This document shows, in pieces, positions 1 through 5,420 of a DNA stretch of 6,904 bases. The stretch covers positions 1 to 6,904 of the forward strand of contig CAJOEG010000130.1 in NCBI GenBank assembly GCA_905233405.1, in the 5' to 3' direction. The position numbers and the translations under genes are program-made. Position 1 is the first letter of the stretch, and every line of letters starts with the position of its first letter. Origin of the DNA: an uncultured Bacteroidales bacterium. GTDB lineage: Bacteria > Bacteroidota > Bacteroidia > Bacteroidales > ML635J-15. A model generated the notes under the pieces. That model saw nothing but the letters and a program-made list of their open reading frames with translations, had not been told where the DNA came from and ran no database searches.

Positions 1-264
1 CCTGCTACAGGCATTGAAGATAATGCAACTCCCGAAATTGCCATCTACCCCAACCCGACAAGCGAATTCATCAACATAAGCTCGTCGGAACCAATTTCCA
101 GCATAGAGATTATATCTATAACAGGAAAGACTGTTGCTCAGATGGAAATCGGTAGCGACAATGCAACCTTAAACGTTTCCGACTTGTCTAACGGAATGTA
201 TTTCGTAAGAATCCTGGGAAGCGAAAACAACAATGTGTCTGTAAAGAAATTTGTAAAGGAATAA
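1..264 (+). CDS. C-terminal end of a secreted T9SS cargo protein (5' truncated by window edge)
   Basis: The reading frame is open from base 1 and stops at TAA 262-264, leaving 87 visible residues. They have the layout of a type A T9SS C-terminal sorting domain. There is a YPNP motif at visible residues 16-19 after a short linker, a strand segment SITGKTV at about 39-45, then LSNGMYFVRI at about 62-71 and a basic end KKFVKE. In this family the domain directs a Sec-exported protein through the outer membrane, after which it is cleaved and the cargo is released or anchored. The functional part of the protein lies outside the window, so its activity cannot be told. A strong terminator follows 27 bases after the stop, so this gene ends its transcript. 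The sorting-domain call is firm; the cargo is unknown. Confidence 0.9.
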   Translation, partial: PATGIEDNATPEIAIYPNPTSEFINISSSEPISSIEIISITGKTVAQMEIGSDNATLNVSDLSNGMYFVRILGSENNNVSVKKFVKE

Positions 265-290
265 GAACTTAACTTTTAAATGCAAAAGAG

Positions 291-319
291 AAAAGGCAGC
301 TTTCGTGTTGCCTTTTTTT
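291..319 (+). terminator. Rho-independent terminator after the T9SS cargo gene
   Basis: The left arm AAAAGGCAGC (291-300) pairs with 307-316, with one G-T wobble (299/308) and a six-base loop TTTCGT. The right arm runs straight into a T tract at 313-319. It lies 27 bases past the upstream stop codon and before the cysS promoter, so it separates the two transcripts. Confidence 0.85.
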
Positions 320-356
320 GTTTATTTTTCTTTTCTACAGAAACAGATATTTTGTT

Positions 357-364
357 TAATTTTG
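357..364 (+). promoter_or_regulatory. Bacteroidota-type -7 promoter box of cysS
   Basis: TAATTTTG is an exact match to the Bacteroidota primary sigma -7 consensus TAnnTTTG. It lies 22 bases before the cysS ATG, which implies a leader of only about 15 bases. I see no clear -33 TTTG element at the usual 17-23 base spacing; only T-rich sequence (about 331-335) is there. No Shine-Dalgarno sequence is present in the short AT-rich leader, which is usual for this phylum. Confidence 0.6.
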
Positions 365-386
365 CAAAAATTTAAAATTTACAGTC

Positions 387-1877
387 ATGGAAGGAAAACT
401 TTACCTATATAACACGCTTTCACGCACGAAAGTGGAATTCAAGCCGATAAAACCGCCATTCGTAGGAATGTACGTCTGTGGACCAACAGTTTACGGCGAT
501 GCACATCTGGGACACGCACGTCCTGCAATCACTTTCGACCTTTTGTTCCGCACGCTTACGGCTTTGGGATACAAGGTACGTTATGTCCGCAACATTACCG
601 ATGTCGGTCACCTTGAACACGATGCCGACGAAGGCGAGGACAAGATTGCAAAGAAAGCACGTCTCGAACAACTTGAGCCAATGGAAGTTGCACAATACTA
701 CACCAACCGCTACCATCACGCAATGGAGAAGTTGAACGTGCTTCCGCCAAGCATAGAGCCACACGCATCGGGACATATCCCCGAGCAAATCAAGTTCGTG
801 GAGAAAATCCTTGACGCAGGCTACGCATACATCAGCGAAGGCTCGGTTTACTTCGACGTGGAAAAGTACAACCAAAAGTTCCACTATGGCAAACTTTCGG
901 GTCGCAACATCGAGGAACTCCTCGAAACCACCCGCGAACTTGACGGTCAGACCGAAAAACGCCGCAGCATCGACTTCGCACTGTGGAAAAAGGCTGCACC
1001 AGAACACATTATGCGCTGGGAATCGCCTTGGAGCGATGGTTTCCCCGGCTGGCACATGGAATGTTCGGCTATGGCAACCAAATACTTGGGCGAAGAATTC
1101 GACATCCACGGCGGCGGCATGGACCTGATGTTCCCACACCACGAATGCGAAATCGCACAATCGACAGCAGCACTCGGACACGAATCGGTTCACTATTGGG
1201 TTCACAACAATATGATTACCATCAACGGACAGAAGATGGGCAAGTCGCTGGGCAACTTCATCACCCTAGATGAATTTTTCAACGGCACATCACACAAGAA
1301 CGCCGAAGGCAAAGAACTGATAGAAAAGGCTTATTCGCCAATGACAATCAGGTTCTTCATCTTGCAGGCACACTATCGCGGCACACTCGATTTCTCGAAC
1401 GAAGCGTTGCAATCAGCAGAAAAAGGACTTGCAAGACTTATGGAAGCATACGCACGTCTCGGAAAACTTACCGCATCCGATACGACAACGGTAGATGTCA
1501 AGGACTTGCGCAAAAAATGCGAAGAAGCCATCCTCGACGACCTCAACACCCCGATAGTGATTTCGAACCTGTTCGAAGCAGCAAAGGCAATAAACACCGT
1601 AGCCGACGGCAAAGGCAAAATCTCGAAGGAAGACCTTGAGGAATTGCGCAGCACATACAAGTTGTTCGTAGAGGACATTCTCGGTCTGCAGGTAGCCGAC
1701 AGTGGCAACAATGGCAAGCTGGATTCCTACAAGAAAGCCGTTGACCTTCTCCTGAACATCCGCCTCGAAGCCAAGCAGAACAAGGACTGGGCAACCAGCG
1801 ACAAGATTCGCAACGAACTCACCGCTCTGGGCTTCAACATAAAGGACAAGAAGGACGGATTCGAATGGGATTTGTAA
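387..1877 (+). CDS. cysS: Cysteinyl-tRNA synthetase
   Basis: Cytoplasmic class I aminoacyl-tRNA synthetase that activates cysteine with ATP and loads it onto tRNA-Cys. All the signature elements are visible in the 496 residues. GMYVCGPTVYGDAHLGH carries the first zinc ligand Cys31 and the HIGH-type motif HLGH (40-43). WHMECSAM carries Cys226. FPHHECE carries His251 and Glu255. The spacing of Cys226, His251 and Glu255 is the same as in the E. coli zinc site (Cys209, His234, Glu238). The KMSKS loop reads KMGKS (283-287) within GQKMGKSLGN, a variant I recall as common in Bacteroidota, so I do not regard it as damage. The helical anticodon-binding region follows from about residue 345 (DFSNEALQSAEKGL) to the GFEWDL end. 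The length is slightly above the E. coli enzyme (461), partly from a short insert after the KMSKS loop (about 298-308). ATG 387 is the first in-frame Met and fits the usual N-terminus (LYLYNTL). The gene has its own promoter and looks intact. Confidence 0.98.
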   Translation: MEGKLYLYNTLSRTKVEFKPIKPPFVGMYVCGPTVYGDAHLGHARPAITFDLLFRTLTALGYKVRYVRNITDVGHLEHDADEGEDKIAKKARLEQLEPMEVAQYYTNRYHHAMEKLNVLPPSIEPHASGHIPEQIKFVEKILDAGYAYISEGSVYFDVEKYNQKFHYGKLSGRNIEELLETTRELDGQTEKRRSIDFALWKKAAPEHIMRWESPWSDGFPGWHMECSAMATKYLGEEFDIHGGGMDLMFPHHECEIAQSTAALGHESVHYWVHNNMITINGQKMGKSLGNFITLDEFFNGTSHKNAEGKELIEKAYSPMTIRFFILQAHYRGTLDFSNEALQSAEKGLARLMEAYARLGKLTASDTTTVDVKDLRKKCEEAILDDLNTPIVISNLFEAAKAINTVADGKGKISKEDLEELRSTYKLFVEDILGLQVADSGNNGKLDSYKKAVDLLLNIRLEAKQNKDWATSDKIRNELTALGFNIKDKKDGFEWDL

Positions 1878-1878
1878 G

Positions 1879-1910
1879 GGGCTAACAGGCTAGAAGGCTT
1901 GCAGGCTCAC
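1879..1910. repeat. Four degenerate 8-nt tandem units downstream of cysS
   Basis: GGGCT or AGGCT recurs exactly every 8 bases at 1879, 1887, 1895 and 1903, starting one base after the cysS stop codon. The unit consensus is roughly AGGCTAnn. The same unit family (AGGCTAAA) occurs again at 5270-5301, after the CHAT gene. Confidence 0.6.
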
Positions 1911-1959
1911 AGTCTCGCATACCCGCAGGCCAAAAGCCAAAGCAACAACCTGCAAGCCT
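1895..1959. repeat. 11-bp perfect inverted repeat with 43-base loop
   Basis: AGGCTTGCAGG (1895-1905) is the exact reverse complement of CCTGCAAGCCT (1949-1959). The left arm overlaps the 8-nt tandem units. The loop contains a small GGC-CAAAA-GCC hairpin near 1928-1938. No T tract follows, so it is not a textbook terminator, but it is the only sizeable structure directly after cysS and could protect the 3' end of its transcript. Confidence 0.5.
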
Positions 1960-2015
1960 ACAACATAAAAGGAATGGGAATATATGGAAATAATAGTTAA
2001 GGATGCTCAGGTACG

Positions 2016-2046
2016 AAATTTGGGCAATGCTGTATAATCCAAATTT
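2016..2046. repeat. 8-bp inverted repeat AAATTTGG / CCAAATTT
   Basis: AAATTTGG (2016-2023) and CCAAATTT (2039-2046) are exact reverse complements around a 15-base loop. They sit within the small ORF remnant and directly before the next palindrome, so 2016-2072 could fold as two consecutive hairpins. Confidence 0.45.
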
Positions 2047-2072
2047 TAAACCCCTCGAATTCGAAGGGTTTA
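2047..2072. repeat. Near-perfect 26-bp palindrome centred on GAATTC
   Basis: TAAACCC (2047-2053) pairs with GGGTTTA (2066-2072), and the inner TCGAATTCGA (2055-2064) is itself a perfect palindrome. The only mismatch is C2054 against A2065. No T tract follows on either strand, so terminator function is doubtful. It could be a DNA-level palindrome or an mRNA hairpin. Confidence 0.55.
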
Positions 2073-2098
2073 GATTAGACAAATGAACAAAATAAATT

Positions 2099-2106
2099 TA
2101 ATATTG
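2099..2106 (+). promoter_or_regulatory. Possible -7 box for the TPR-CHAT gene
   Basis: TAATATTG differs from the Bacteroidota consensus TAnnTTTG at one position. It lies 59 bases before the ATG at 2165, so the 18-bp palindrome at 2111-2128 would fall at the very start of the transcript. No convincing -33 element is seen. Confidence 0.35.
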
Positions 2107-2110
2107 TACG

Positions 2111-2128
2111 GACGCAAAATTTTGCGTC
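2111..2128. repeat. Perfect 18-bp palindrome (REP-like)
   Basis: GACGCAAAATTTTGCGTC equals its own reverse complement over all 18 bases. The flank CG..TC suggests decay from a longer GAGACGC..GCGTCTC form. From memory, palindromes of this GACGCAAAATTTTGCGTC type recur between genes in many Bacteroidota, but I cannot confirm that here. It lies between the presumed promoter and the start of the CHAT gene, so it could form a 5' mRNA hairpin or bind a dimeric regulator. Confidence 0.6.
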
Positions 2129-2164
2129 TCAACAGAAACGCTTCAGCCATTGAAACTTAGCAAC

Positions 2165-4858
2165 ATGAAGAAACTTTTCCTTTTCACAATCATCGCTATC
2201 CTGTGCAACTTTGCTTTTGCGCAGATCGATGCTACAGAAATATTCGACAAGGCCGATTCCATAAAAGCGGTGGGCGACAGATACTACAAAGCAAAAAGGT
2301 ACACCGAGGCCATTTCATACTACAACGAAGCTGCCCTGCTTGCCAAGAAAGTTGATAATGGCGACAATGCACACTACGCCATAGCCCTTTATAATATGGC
2401 TTATGCGTATTCAAAAGCTAGCGACAGGCAGAATGCAATCAAGTATTACATCATGACAGAGGATGTCGCAGGCAAGGTGTATGGGAAAGAAACCAACAAG
2501 TATGCAGGAGTTCTAAACCAGATTGGCATTGAGTATTACAGCATTGGTGAATACAAAAAAGCTCTGGAGTATTTTATTCCATCAATGGAAATCAGAAAAA
2601 AGATTTTGGGCGATGATAGTCTCGAATATGCAAAAATGCTGAATAATATAGGCACAGTATATTCGGATATGGGCGACTACGAGAACGAATTGAAATATAT
2701 AAAACAAGCATTGGAAATAAGAAAAAAAGTTCTCGGTGAAAATCATATAGATTATGCTCAATCTCTGAATAATATGGGTGTAGCATATAATCATTTGGGC
2801 GATTATAAAAATGCTCTGAAATATCATCTGCAATCTTTAGAGATAAAGAAGATTGTTATCGGAACGGAAGACCCCGATTATATAGCATCACTAATTAATA
2901 TCGGCAATAATTATCGTAATATTGGAAACTATCAAAATGCCTTGGAATACCTTTCACAAGCAATGGAAACACAAAAGAAAGTTCTGGGAGAAGGTAATTC
3001 AAGTTACGCGACAACATTAAACAACATTGCGCTTGTGTATTTTGATATGGCCGATTACCAGAATGCTTTGAGATACCATAAGCAAGCGATGTCTATAAGA
3101 GAAAAGACCCTTGGGAAAGGACACCCTAGCTATGCCATGTCGCTGAATAATATCGGCATTGTGTATTCCGAGATGAGCGACTATCAGAATGCCTTGAAGT
3201 ATTATGAGCAATCATTGGAAGTTAAGAAAAAAGTTTTGGGAGAGAGCCATCCTGATTATGCAGCGTCGCTAATTGGAGTCGGTAATGTTTATCTGAAAAT
3301 GGGTGATTATCAAAATGCCTTGAAATGTCAGATGCAAGCTTTGGAAATAAAGAGAAAAGTCGTTGGAGAGGAACATCCCGACTATGCAAAAACTCTTGGC
3401 AATATAGCTGTAACATATTATTATATGGACGACTATCACAATGCAATAAAAGCCAACAAACAAGCCACCGACATTAGTAAGAACAATCTAATCAAAAACT
3501 TTTCGTTCATGACATCGATGGAACGAGAAGCTTACTGGAATGCAAATAGCAAAAATTTTTCACTCAACATAATATATTTGTTCTACTCCTCCAGCGATAC
3601 GCTTGCAAGAAAGACTTCGTATGATACCGAACTTATTACCAAAGGCTTGTTGCTTGCTTCGGAAGTAAGTACAGCCAACATAATAAAGGAAAGCGACAAC
3701 AGCGCACTTATTTCAGAATACGAGGACATGAACAAAATGCACCTGCAACTTAACAAGGAGCTTGAAAAACCTATTGCCGAACGTAAATTCGACTGCGATT
3801 CGCTTGAAAACCAAATTAGGAAGAAGGAACGCCACATAATGGAAAGTTGCAAGGAGTTCGGTGATGTAACCAATTTCATAAAAATTGACTGGAAGGATGT
3901 GCAAAACTCGCTGAAAAAGAACGATGTCGCCATTGAATTCACAAATATCACGGTAAAGGACACAACAATATATGCGGCACTTGTTCTTACAAAAGACATG
4001 AGTGCGCCAGTACCCGTGCGGCTATTCAACGACAAAGAACTTAGGAAGCTTATTCGTGGCACGGCTCCCACAAAAGCAGAAGTCCCCGACAACGAAGAAA
4101 ACCGTGGAGCAACTTCTGTTTCGACCAAAAAACTAGGAATTTACGAATCGACCGAGCTATACAGGATTCTTTGGAAAAAATTGGAGGGCTATTTCCCCGA
4201 AAATCCGCGCATTTATTTTGCTCCGTCGGGAATGTTGCATCAGGTGGCAATTGAGTATGCCCCGATAGGAAACGGCAAAACTATTTCCGACAAGTACGAG
4301 ATTTATCGCGTTTCGTCAACCCGTTTCCTTGCCATGGACTATATGCCAAGACCTTTGAAAAACTCTGTTCTTTACGGTGGCATATACTACGACAGCGACA
4401 CAACCACAATGAAACGCGAAAGCGACCGCTATTCTACTCGCAGTGCCACACAAACAGCATTTGTAGACTTAAAAAATAGTGGTGAACGTGGCGGTCTTAA
4501 CTATTTGCCCGGTACAAAAACCGAGGTCGAGGACATTGTCGGCAAACTGAACAAAAAGAAGGTGAAAACCATGCTCTACGAAGGTTCGCAGGCAAATGAA
4601 GAATCGTTCAAGGCATTGTCGGGCAAGAATATAGAAGTTCTGCACATTGCCACCCACGGCTTCTTCCTGCCATCTGACGAGAAGCTGTCTGGCGACCAGT
4701 CGCTTGTGCAGTCGGGGCTTTTGCTGTCGGGAGCAAACTGTGCATGGCAAGATATGCCTTTGCCAGAAGGAATTGAGGATGGCATTCTTACCGCCAAGGA
4801 AATTAGCTTCATGGACTTGTTGTGCTTTCCGCCTGCCAGACTGCACTTGGAGAAATAA
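2165..4858 (+). CDS. Exported TPR-CHAT protein, N-terminal part; reading frame broken before catalytic Cys
   Basis: From ATG 2165 the protein begins with a signal peptide (MKK, hydrophobic core, AFA-Q; cleavage expected after residue 19), so it should act outside the cytoplasm. Residues about 46-445 are TPR/kinesin-light-chain-type repeats. A helical, charged region follows at about 446-580 (KGLLLASE; LENQIRKKERH), then a CHAT caspase-like domain from about residue 585 (VAIEFTN). The catalytic His motif LHIATHGFF is present with His831. The frame then runs through GILTAKEISFMDL, leaves the family pattern as CFPPARLHLEK and stops at 4856-4858 after 897 residues. The missing LVVLSACQTALGE block lies in the -1 frame from 4816, so the gene was once one ORF to 5109. 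As it stands the product lacks the catalytic Cys and the C-terminal third of the CHAT domain. An in-frame TTG at 2150 is a less likely start because ATG 2165 sits exactly at the signal peptide. CHAT proteins are proteases or protein-protein switches; the target is unknown. Confidence 0.85.
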   Translation: MKKLFLFTIIAILCNFAFAQIDATEIFDKADSIKAVGDRYYKAKRYTEAISYYNEAALLAKKVDNGDNAHYAIALYNMAYAYSKASDRQNAIKYYIMTEDVAGKVYGKETNKYAGVLNQIGIEYYSIGEYKKALEYFIPSMEIRKKILGDDSLEYAKMLNNIGTVYSDMGDYENELKYIKQALEIRKKVLGENHIDYAQSLNNMGVAYNHLGDYKNALKYHLQSLEIKKIVIGTEDPDYIASLINIGNNYRNIGNYQNALEYLSQAMETQKKVLGEGNSSYATTLNNIALVYFDMADYQNALRYHKQAMSIREKTLGKGHPSYAMSLNNIGIVYSEMSDYQNALKYYEQSLEVKKKVLGESHPDYAASLIGVGNVYLKMGDYQNALKCQMQALEIKRKVVGEEHPDYAKTLGNIAVTYYYMDDYHNAIKANKQATDISKNNLIKNFSFMTSMEREAYWNANSKNFSLNIIYLFYSSSDTLARKTSYDTELITKGLLLASEVSTANIIKESDNSALISEYEDMNKMHLQLNKELEKPIAERKFDCDSLENQIRKKERHIMESCKEFGDVTNFIKIDWKDVQNSLKKNDVAIEFTNITVKDTTIYAALVLTKDMSAPVPVRLFNDKELRKLIRGTAPTKAEVPDNEENRGATSVSTKKLGIYESTELYRILWKKLEGYFPENPRIYFAPSGMLHQVAIEYAPIGNGKTISDKYEIYRVSSTRFLAMDYMPRPLKNSVLYGGIYYDSDTTTMKRESDRYSTRSATQTAFVDLKNSGERGGLNYLPGTKTEVEDIVGKLNKKKVKTMLYEGSQANEESFKALSGKNIEVLHIATHGFFLPSDEKLSGDQSLVQSGLLLSGANCAWQDMPLPEGIEDGILTAKEISFMDLLCFPPARLHLEK
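2300..3502 (+). repeat. Array of about nine and a half 42-residue TPR units
   Basis: Units begin at 2300 (41 codons), then every 126 bases exactly at 2423, 2549, 2675, 2801, 2927, 3053, 3179, 3305 and 3431; the last unit is partial. The consensus start is DYQNALKYxxQALEIKKKVLG, then (E)xHPDYAxSLNNIGxVYxxMG. This is the TPR_12/kinesin-light-chain pattern, which builds a superhelix for protein binding. The perfect 42-residue spacing with no indels in eight consecutive units suggests growth or upkeep by duplication and recombination between units. Rows within the array (2701-2820) are about 30% G+C, against about 52% at 4621-4680 in the CHAT domain. Confidence 0.9.
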
Positions 4859-5109
4859 CGGGTGAGGGCGTGTTTGGTCTGCAACGAGGTTTCAAGAAAG
4901 CAGGTGCGCGTACCATAATAATGAGCCTATGGCCTGTGGACGACAACGCCACCTTGCTGATGATGACCGAATTTTACGCTAATCTTACCAAAGGAATGTC
5001 GAAACGAGAGGCTTTCCTCGCAGCACAAAACAAGGTTAAGACTACAGCTGGCTTCGAGAATCCAAGGTATTGGGCAGCGTTTATAATGCTGGATGGAAAC
5101 GAGAAGTAA
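4816..5109 (+). pseudogene. C-terminal CHAT fragment carrying the catalytic Cys (continuation of 2165-4858 in the -1 frame)
   Basis: This frame reads LVVLSACQTALGE from CTT 4816, with the catalytic Cys codon TGC at 4834-4836. It continues EGVFGLQRGFKKAGARTIIMSLWPVDDNAT and ends PRYWAAFIMLDGNEK with TAA 5107-5109. All of these are standard CHAT-domain C-terminal blocks. It has no start of its own apart from GTG 4822, which lies inside the active-site strand, so it is not an independent gene. Joined to the upstream frame, it would give a TPR-CHAT protein of about 980 residues. The join would read EISFMDL then LVVLSAC, lacking the few linker residues that normally separate these motifs. That fits a small deletion of 3n+1 bases (for example 16), possibly between short CTTG repeats. 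A sequencing or assembly error is the main alternative. Confidence 0.85.
5080..5102 (+). repeat. 23-bp direct repeat, copy A (end of CHAT gene)
   Basis: The 23 bases encoding the FIMLDGNE tail of the CHAT fragment recur without mismatch at 5178-5200, 98 bases downstream. Copy A is inside the coding sequence. Confidence 0.9.
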
Positions 5110-5150
5110 GTTAAATGGTTTATAAGTTTAAGATGGTTTGAAAGTTGAAA
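5108..5150. repeat. Imperfect tandem repeat just after the CHAT stop
   Basis: AAGTTAAATGGTTT (5108-5121) is followed by the related AAGTTTAAGATGGTTT (5124-5139) and a partial AAGTTGAAA (5142-5150). It overlaps the stop codon of the CHAT fragment. No terminator hairpin is seen here. Confidence 0.4.
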
Positions 5151-5168
5151 CTAACAACATCAAACAAT

Positions 5169-5207
5169 ATGAAAACTTTTATAATGCTGGATGGAAACGA
5201 AAATTGA
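5169..5207 (+). pseudogene. 12-codon scar ORF repeating the CHAT C-terminus (contains repeat copy B, 5178-5200)
   Basis: ATG 5169 opens MKTFIMLDGNEN and stops at TGA 5205-5207. Eight of its residues (FIMLDGNE) are the tail of the CHAT protein in the same frame, encoded by the exact 23-bp copy. Its first codons, MKT preceded by an AT-rich leader with no T tract, look like the start of another exported protein. The simplest reading is that a second, tandem TPR-CHAT paralogue once stood here and a deletion removed all but its first and last codons. A short local duplication of the gene end is the alternative. It is very unlikely to be a functional peptide gene. Confidence 0.45.
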
Positions 5208-5237
5208 TTTACGAAGTACGATTAACGATTTTAGATT
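5203..5237. repeat. Degenerate 7-nt tandem repeat (consensus TACGATT)
   Basis: Five consecutive heptamers with related sequence start at 5203 (ATTGATT), 5210 (TACGAAG), 5217 (TACGATT), 5224 (AACGATT) and 5231 (TTAGATT). They lie in the gene-free stretch 5110-5420. Confidence 0.5.
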
Positions 5238-5269
5238 GAACGACAAGATGCAAAGGGATTTACTTTATT

Positions 5270-5301
5270 GGGCTAAAAGGCTAAAAGAAGAGAAGGCTAA
5301 A
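5270..5301. repeat. 8-nt tandem repeat (consensus AGGCTAAA)
   Basis: Units start at 5270 (GGGCTAAA), 5278 (AGGCTAAA), 5286 (degenerate, AGAAGAGA) and 5294 (AGGCTAAA), all in 8-base register. The first unit begins with GGG, as it does in the related array after cysS at 1879. Confidence 0.65.
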
Positions 5302-5310
5302 AGTCAAACA

Positions 5311-5342
5311 GAAGACCAGTCCAACGGAAGACCAGTCCATAT
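5311..5342. repeat. Two tandem 16-bp units with the 13-mer GAAGACCAGTCCA
   Basis: GAAGACCAGTCCA occurs at 5311-5323 and again at 5327-5339, so the unit length is 16 bases. It follows the 8-nt array directly. The rest of the gap to 5420 holds no gene, terminator or RNA that I can recognise. Confidence 0.6.
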
Positions 5343-5420
5343 GTTGGCATGATTGTCCTGCTGACAAAATGATGAATATATTCGCTTTGCTGTGTGTCCT
5401 AAAATATTTCTACTGACAGA

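Larger units (their letters stand above)
1984..2086 (+). pseudogene. Frameshifted small ORF remnant of unknown family
   Basis: From ATG 1984 the frame encodes MEIIVKDAQVRNLGNAV and stops at TAA 2035. One base further on, the +1 frame from 2036 continues with NPNFKPLEFEGFRLDK and stops at TGA 2084. Both halves have protein-like composition, and they join smoothly if two bases were lost at 2033-2036 (GNA-V-YNPNF) or if a ribosome shifted +1 at the TAA. A purine-rich AAAAGGA stretch (about 1967-1973) lies upstream of the ATG at ribosome-binding distance. I do not recognise the family. At about 33-34 residues it could be a decayed small gene, a regulatory leader peptide or chance. No function is proposed. 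Confidence 0.3.

Noticed and set aside
420..1205. Long minus-strand open frame inside cysS
   Set aside because: It is antisense to a fully conserved synthetase, its protein has no recognisable motif, and its openness follows from the codon bias of cysS.
2047..2072. GAATTC-centred palindrome as an intrinsic terminator of cysS
   Set aside because: No T tract follows on the plus strand and it lies 170 bases past the stop. The AT-rich flank on the minus side is not a proper T run either.
2150..2164. TTG 2150 as start of the TPR-CHAT protein
   Set aside because: It would add five residues before MKK. ATG 2165 gives a canonical signal peptide start and is the stronger initiation codon.
2198..2206. 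Lipobox around Cys14 of the CHAT signal peptide
   Set aside because: The residues before Cys are A-I-L, not a [LVI]-[ASTVI]-[GAS] lipobox, and AFA-Q a few residues later is a good signal peptidase I site.
3583..4128. Minus-strand 181-codon open frame inside the CHAT gene
   Set aside because: It is Ser- and Phe-rich, typical of the reverse complement of a Glu/Lys-rich coding region, with no motif and no upstream signals.
4811..4836. Programmed -1 frameshift that would restore the full TPR-CHAT protein
   Set aside because: There is no X XXY YYZ slippery heptamer at the junction, no obvious downstream stimulatory hairpin, and the joined product would still lack the usual linker. A deletion or sequence error explains it better.
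1879..5342. Intergenic repeats as a CRISPR array
   Set aside because: The units are 7, 8 and 16 bases long and directly adjacent, with no 25-40 base repeats and no unique spacers.
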